DNA of 64,000 nt from positions 1 to 64,000 of the forward strand of contig CAZORB010000001.1 of the NCBI GenBank assembly GCA_964581825.1, read 5' to 3'. Position numbers and translations under genes: made by a program. Of the stretch, positions 61,751 through 64,000 are shown piece after piece (the stretch's first letter is position 1; each line of letters begins with the position of its first letter). The notes under the pieces are model-generated. The model was not told the origin of the DNA. It saw only the letters and a list, made by a program, of their open reading frames with translations, and ran no database searches. The DNA is from SYIM01 sp964581825 (GTDB lineage: Bacteria > Pseudomonadota > Gammaproteobacteria > Burkholderiales > Burkholderiaceae_E).

Positions 61751-61784
61751 TCGCCACGGGGCGCCCATGCGGCCCCTGTGGCGA
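61751..61784 (+). promoter_or_regulatory. Strong hairpin immediately before pth
   Basis: TCGCCACGGGGC at 61751-61762 pairs with GCCCC-T-GTGGCGA at 61772-61784: 12 bp with a single bulged T. It ends 7 nt before the pth ATG, with no T run after it. Its 3' arm covers where a ribosome site would sit, so it could hold back pth translation. Confidence 0.6.
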
Positions 61785-61791
61785 CACTGCA

Positions 61792-62385
61792 ATGAACGGT
61801 ATCCGTCTGATTGCCGGCCTCGGCAATGTCGGCCCTGAGTACGACGACACCCGGCATAACGCAGGCTTCTGGTTTGTCGATGCGCTCGCACGGGCGCACT
61901 CGGCTTCGTTTTCACGCCAGAGCAAATTTTTTGGTGATGTCGCACGAATCACCGCGGCAGGCGAGCCGGTTTACCTGATCAAGCCCACCACCTTCATGAA
62001 CCGCTCAGGCCAGGCGGTCGCAGCGCTTGCCGGCTTTTATAGGGTGACGCCTGAGTCCATTCTGGTGGTGCACGATGAACTCGATCTGATGCCTGGAATG
62101 GCCAAGCTGAAGCAGGGTGGCGGTCATGCGGGTCACAACGGCCTGAAGGACATCACCGCCAGGCTGGGGTCGGCCGAGTTCTGGCGGATGCGACTCGGTA
62201 TTGGTCATCCACGCACGCTCGCGCTCGAGCAGGCGGTGGTCGACTTCGTGCTGCATCGTCCCTCTCGAGACGATCGCGCAAAAATTGATCAGGCGATTGA
62301 TGCGGGGCTCGATGCCGTTCCCGATCTGCTTGCCGGACGTCTCGAGCAAGCGATGAAGCGGCTGCATACCGCACCACGGAGCTGA
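61792..62385 (+). CDS. pth: Peptidyl-tRNA hydrolase Pth
   Basis: 197 residues. LIAGLGNVGPEYDDTRHNAG (catalytic His), LIKPTTFMNRSGQAVAAL, VVHDELDLMPGMAKLKQGGG with HAGHNGLKDI. It recycles peptidyl-tRNAs released from stalled ribosomes. Follows rplY, as usual. Convergent with the 5'-nucleotidase gene 4 nt away. Confidence 0.97.
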   Translation: MNGIRLIAGLGNVGPEYDDTRHNAGFWFVDALARAHSASFSRQSKFFGDVARITAAGEPVYLIKPTTFMNRSGQAVAALAGFYRVTPESILVVHDELDLMPGMAKLKQGGGHAGHNGLKDITARLGSAEFWRMRLGIGHPRTLALEQAVVDFVLHRPSRDDRAKIDQAIDAGLDAVPDLLAGRLEQAMKRLHTAPRS

Positions 62386-62389
62386 CCCG

Positions 62390-63331
62390 CTAACGGTGTT
62401 CGTTGGCGACGCCCGCCGGTACATGCCCCGCTGGACCAAAGCGCGCGGCCTGCTGAACATGGCCGGTCTGGTCATCAAAAAAGAAATCGGGCTCGAACTC
62501 TTTCAGAAATGGGCCCTTGCCCAGCCCACCCAGAAACATCGCCTCATCCACGCCTACACCCCAGGCCATGAGCGTGCGGATTGCGCGTTCATGCGCAGGC
62601 GCGCTCCGCGCGGTAACGAGTGCGGTTCGGATTCGCATCGTCGGGGCATTCGAGCCCGCCATGCGCAGCCTGTGCAGCGCCTCGAGGAGGGGCTTGAAAG
62701 GTCCTGGCGGTAATGGGCTCGCGGCGCGATCCGCCTCGTGGCGCTGGAATGCATCCAGGCCATTGGCCTGAAACACGCGCTCGGATTCATCCGAGAACAA
62801 CACCGCGTCGCCGTCGAAGGCGATTCGAATTTCATCGGGATGCGACTCAGAGGCCTTGACCGATTCGGGGAACACGCGCGCGGCAGGAAATCCCGCAATC
62901 AGCGCGGCGCGCACGTCGTCGGCATTGGCTGACAGGAACAGGTTGGCTGCAAGCGGCACCAGATAGGGCCAGGGCGTTCGTCCGCTGGTAAAGACGCCTC
63001 GCTCAAGCCGCAAGCCTTCATGGCGTGCTGAACGAAACACACGCAGACCGCTCACCGGATCATTTCGAGACAACACCACCACCTCGATACGCCGAGCCTG
63101 CGGCGCACAATCAGGCGCATCGAACGCCAGCAGCTTTTTCACCAGCGCATGGGCAACGCCTGGCGAGGCGGGCTGCTCGAGCCGATCGCGCTGGAGCGCC
63201 ATGTAGGCCTGTGCGTCGCCCCCCTCGAACACGCGATTTTCTTCCTCGAAATCGAATACCGCGCGCGAAGAAATCGCAACGACCAGCTTACCGTCCAGAG
63301 TGGGTGCCATGATGCTCGCTAGGTTAGGCAT
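62390..63331 (-). CDS. Cytosolic-type 5'-nucleotidase
   Basis: 313 residues from ATG 63331; an ATG at 63310 is an alternative. LVVAISSRAVFDFEEENRVF at the N-terminus, IRIAFDGDAVLFSDESERVF with an acidic site, and EAMFLGGLGKGPFLKEFEPD with FFFDDQTGH at the end fit the 5'-nucleotidase family related to NT5C1 (PF06189-type). It would remove phosphate from nucleoside monophosphates. Divergent from the methyltransferase gene. Confidence 0.85.
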   Translation of the reverse strand: MPNLASIMAPTLDGKLVVAISSRAVFDFEEENRVFEGGDAQAYMALQRDRLEQPASPGVAHALVKKLLAFDAPDCAPQARRIEVVVLSRNDPVSGLRVFRSARHEGLRLERGVFTSGRTPWPYLVPLAANLFLSANADDVRAALIAGFPAARVFPESVKASESHPDEIRIAFDGDAVLFSDESERVFQANGLDAFQRHEADRAASPLPPGPFKPLLEALHRLRMAGSNAPTMRIRTALVTARSAPAHERAIRTLMAWGVGVDEAMFLGGLGKGPFLKEFEPDFFFDDQTGHVQQAARFGPAGHVPAGVANEHR

Positions 63332-63444
63332 TGTTGGCGAACGATGCAATCTCGTCGCCCTGCGGCATTGATCTGGACTGCTGCCTTGACCCGAACCCGC
63401 AAGCAGCGCTACCGTCAGCGTCCTTCTGAAAGCAAGGTATTGCA

Positions 63445-64000
63445 ATGACCCTCGCCGACCCCGACCAGGTACCGCTGATTGCCGACGAACTGGATGAGCT
63501 CAATGCCATCGCCCGGCTCGATGCACAGCGCATCATCGAACTGGGCTGCGGCCCGGCGCAGATGGCCCGCCGGCTCATCACGCGGTTTCCGCGCTGTTCC
63601 ATCGCAGCGCTTGAGATCGACGCGGTCCAACATCGCAAGAACATCGCCAGCCCACAGCCCGGTATCGAGTTCATCGAGTCGGGCGCGCAGGCGGTGCCGT
63701 TTGCCGATGCGAGCTTTGATCTGGCGATCATGCTGAAGTCGCTGCACCATGTGCCCATGCCCATGATCGGCCAGGCGATCGGCGAGGTCGCTCGGGTGCT
63801 CAAGCCGGGCGGTCTGTTCTATGTCTCCGAGCCCGTCTACGGCGGCGCGTTCAACTCGCTGATCCGGCTCTTCAACGACGAGGGCGTGGTGCGCGCGGCA
63901 GCGCAGAAGGCGCTCGATGACGCCTTGTCACAGGCCGGCCGCTGGGAGCAGGTGAGCAACCGGCGCTTCGGGCTCTCCAGCACCTTTGCCAATTTCGAGG
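63445..64000 (+). CDS. Class I SAM-dependent methyltransferase, truncated by the right edge
   Basis: 185 codons visible, no stop before the edge. ATG 63445; AAGGTATTGCA upstream. IIELGCGPAQMARRL is motif I (SAM), AALEIDAV motif post-I, FADASFDLAIMLKSLHHVP motif II region, and VLKPGGLFYVSEP motif III. Methyltransferase-11 type; substrate unknown. GC-rich coding like its neighbours. Confidence 0.85.
   Translation, partial: MTLADPDQVPLIADELDELNAIARLDAQRIIELGCGPAQMARRLITRFPRCSIAALEIDAVQHRKNIASPQPGIEFIESGAQAVPFADASFDLAIMLKSLHHVPMPMIGQAIGEVARVLKPGGLFYVSEPVYGGAFNSLIRLFNDEGVVRAAAQKALDDALSQAGRWEQVSNRRFGLSSTFANFE

Overview
The window is a piece of a betaproteobacterial chromosome, most likely Burkholderiales. 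The evidence is the high-GC coding, the conserved blocks kdsD-kdsC-lptCAB-rpoN-ptsN-hprK-rapZ, mlaFEDACB-ibaG-murA-his-HIT-tatABC, petABC-sspA-sspB and lolB-ispE-tRNA-Gln-prs-rplY-pth, and a Bug-type solute receptor. It looks like a draft or metagenome scaffold: a run of exactly 100 N at 16486-16585 is flanked by two identical 55-bp copies. I found no rRNA, CRISPR array, insertion sequence or prophage.

Layout. 1-2992 (minus strand): end of an aromatic ring-cleavage pathway (protocatechuate 4,5-cleavage or gallate type; LigK/GalC-like aldolase, LigJ-like hydratase, an NAD-binding oxidoreductase cut by the edge) with a Bug receptor. 3175-9518: ubiX and a universal stress protein, pdxH, rhlE, then little-known envelope genes including a membrane-anchored carbonic-anhydrase-like protein. 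9817-11692: motAB. 11851-14880: a 1009-residue protein with two cyclophilin domains among Ig-like repeats and a dockerin-like end. 14896-19741 (minus): tRNA-Thr, sspB, sspA and the cytochrome bc1 operon.

19944-25756 (plus): a TAXI-type TRAP receptor, a fused TRAP permease, a NadC-like phosphoribosyltransferase, and a single ORF joining a PhnN-type ribose-1,5-bisphosphate kinase to an AMP-phosphorylase-type enzyme. By family chemistry the fusion would turn a nucleoside monophosphate into PRPP, which the overlapping NadC-like gene would consume. This is the best candidate in the window for an undescribed system.

25777-43794 (nearly all minus): a DegS/DegQ-like protease (divergent from a NIF3 protein), Tat translocase, HIT protein, the full histidine operon except hisZ (with hisD and hisC fused into one ORF), murA, ibaG, an ABC-2 exporter and the Mla lipid transport operon. 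43845-53744: a K+/H+ antiporter, then Kdo and LPS transport genes, sigma-54 and the nitrogen-PTS/HprK/RapZ group. 53741-64000: a Lon N-domain protein, mutY, mutM, a TPR protein, lolB, ispE, tRNA-Gln, prs, rplY, pth, a 5'-nucleotidase and a methyltransferase cut by the right edge.

Most of the window is ordinary housekeeping in conserved order. The unusual parts are the PhnN/AMP-phosphorylase fusion and its operon, the HisD-HisC fusion, the double-cyclophilin protein, the carbonic-anhydrase-like protein with its catalytic network lost, an MlaA without a lipidation cysteine, and some tight regulatory arrangements (an intrinsic terminator between tatA and tatB, overlapping divergent start codons, a hairpin just before pth).
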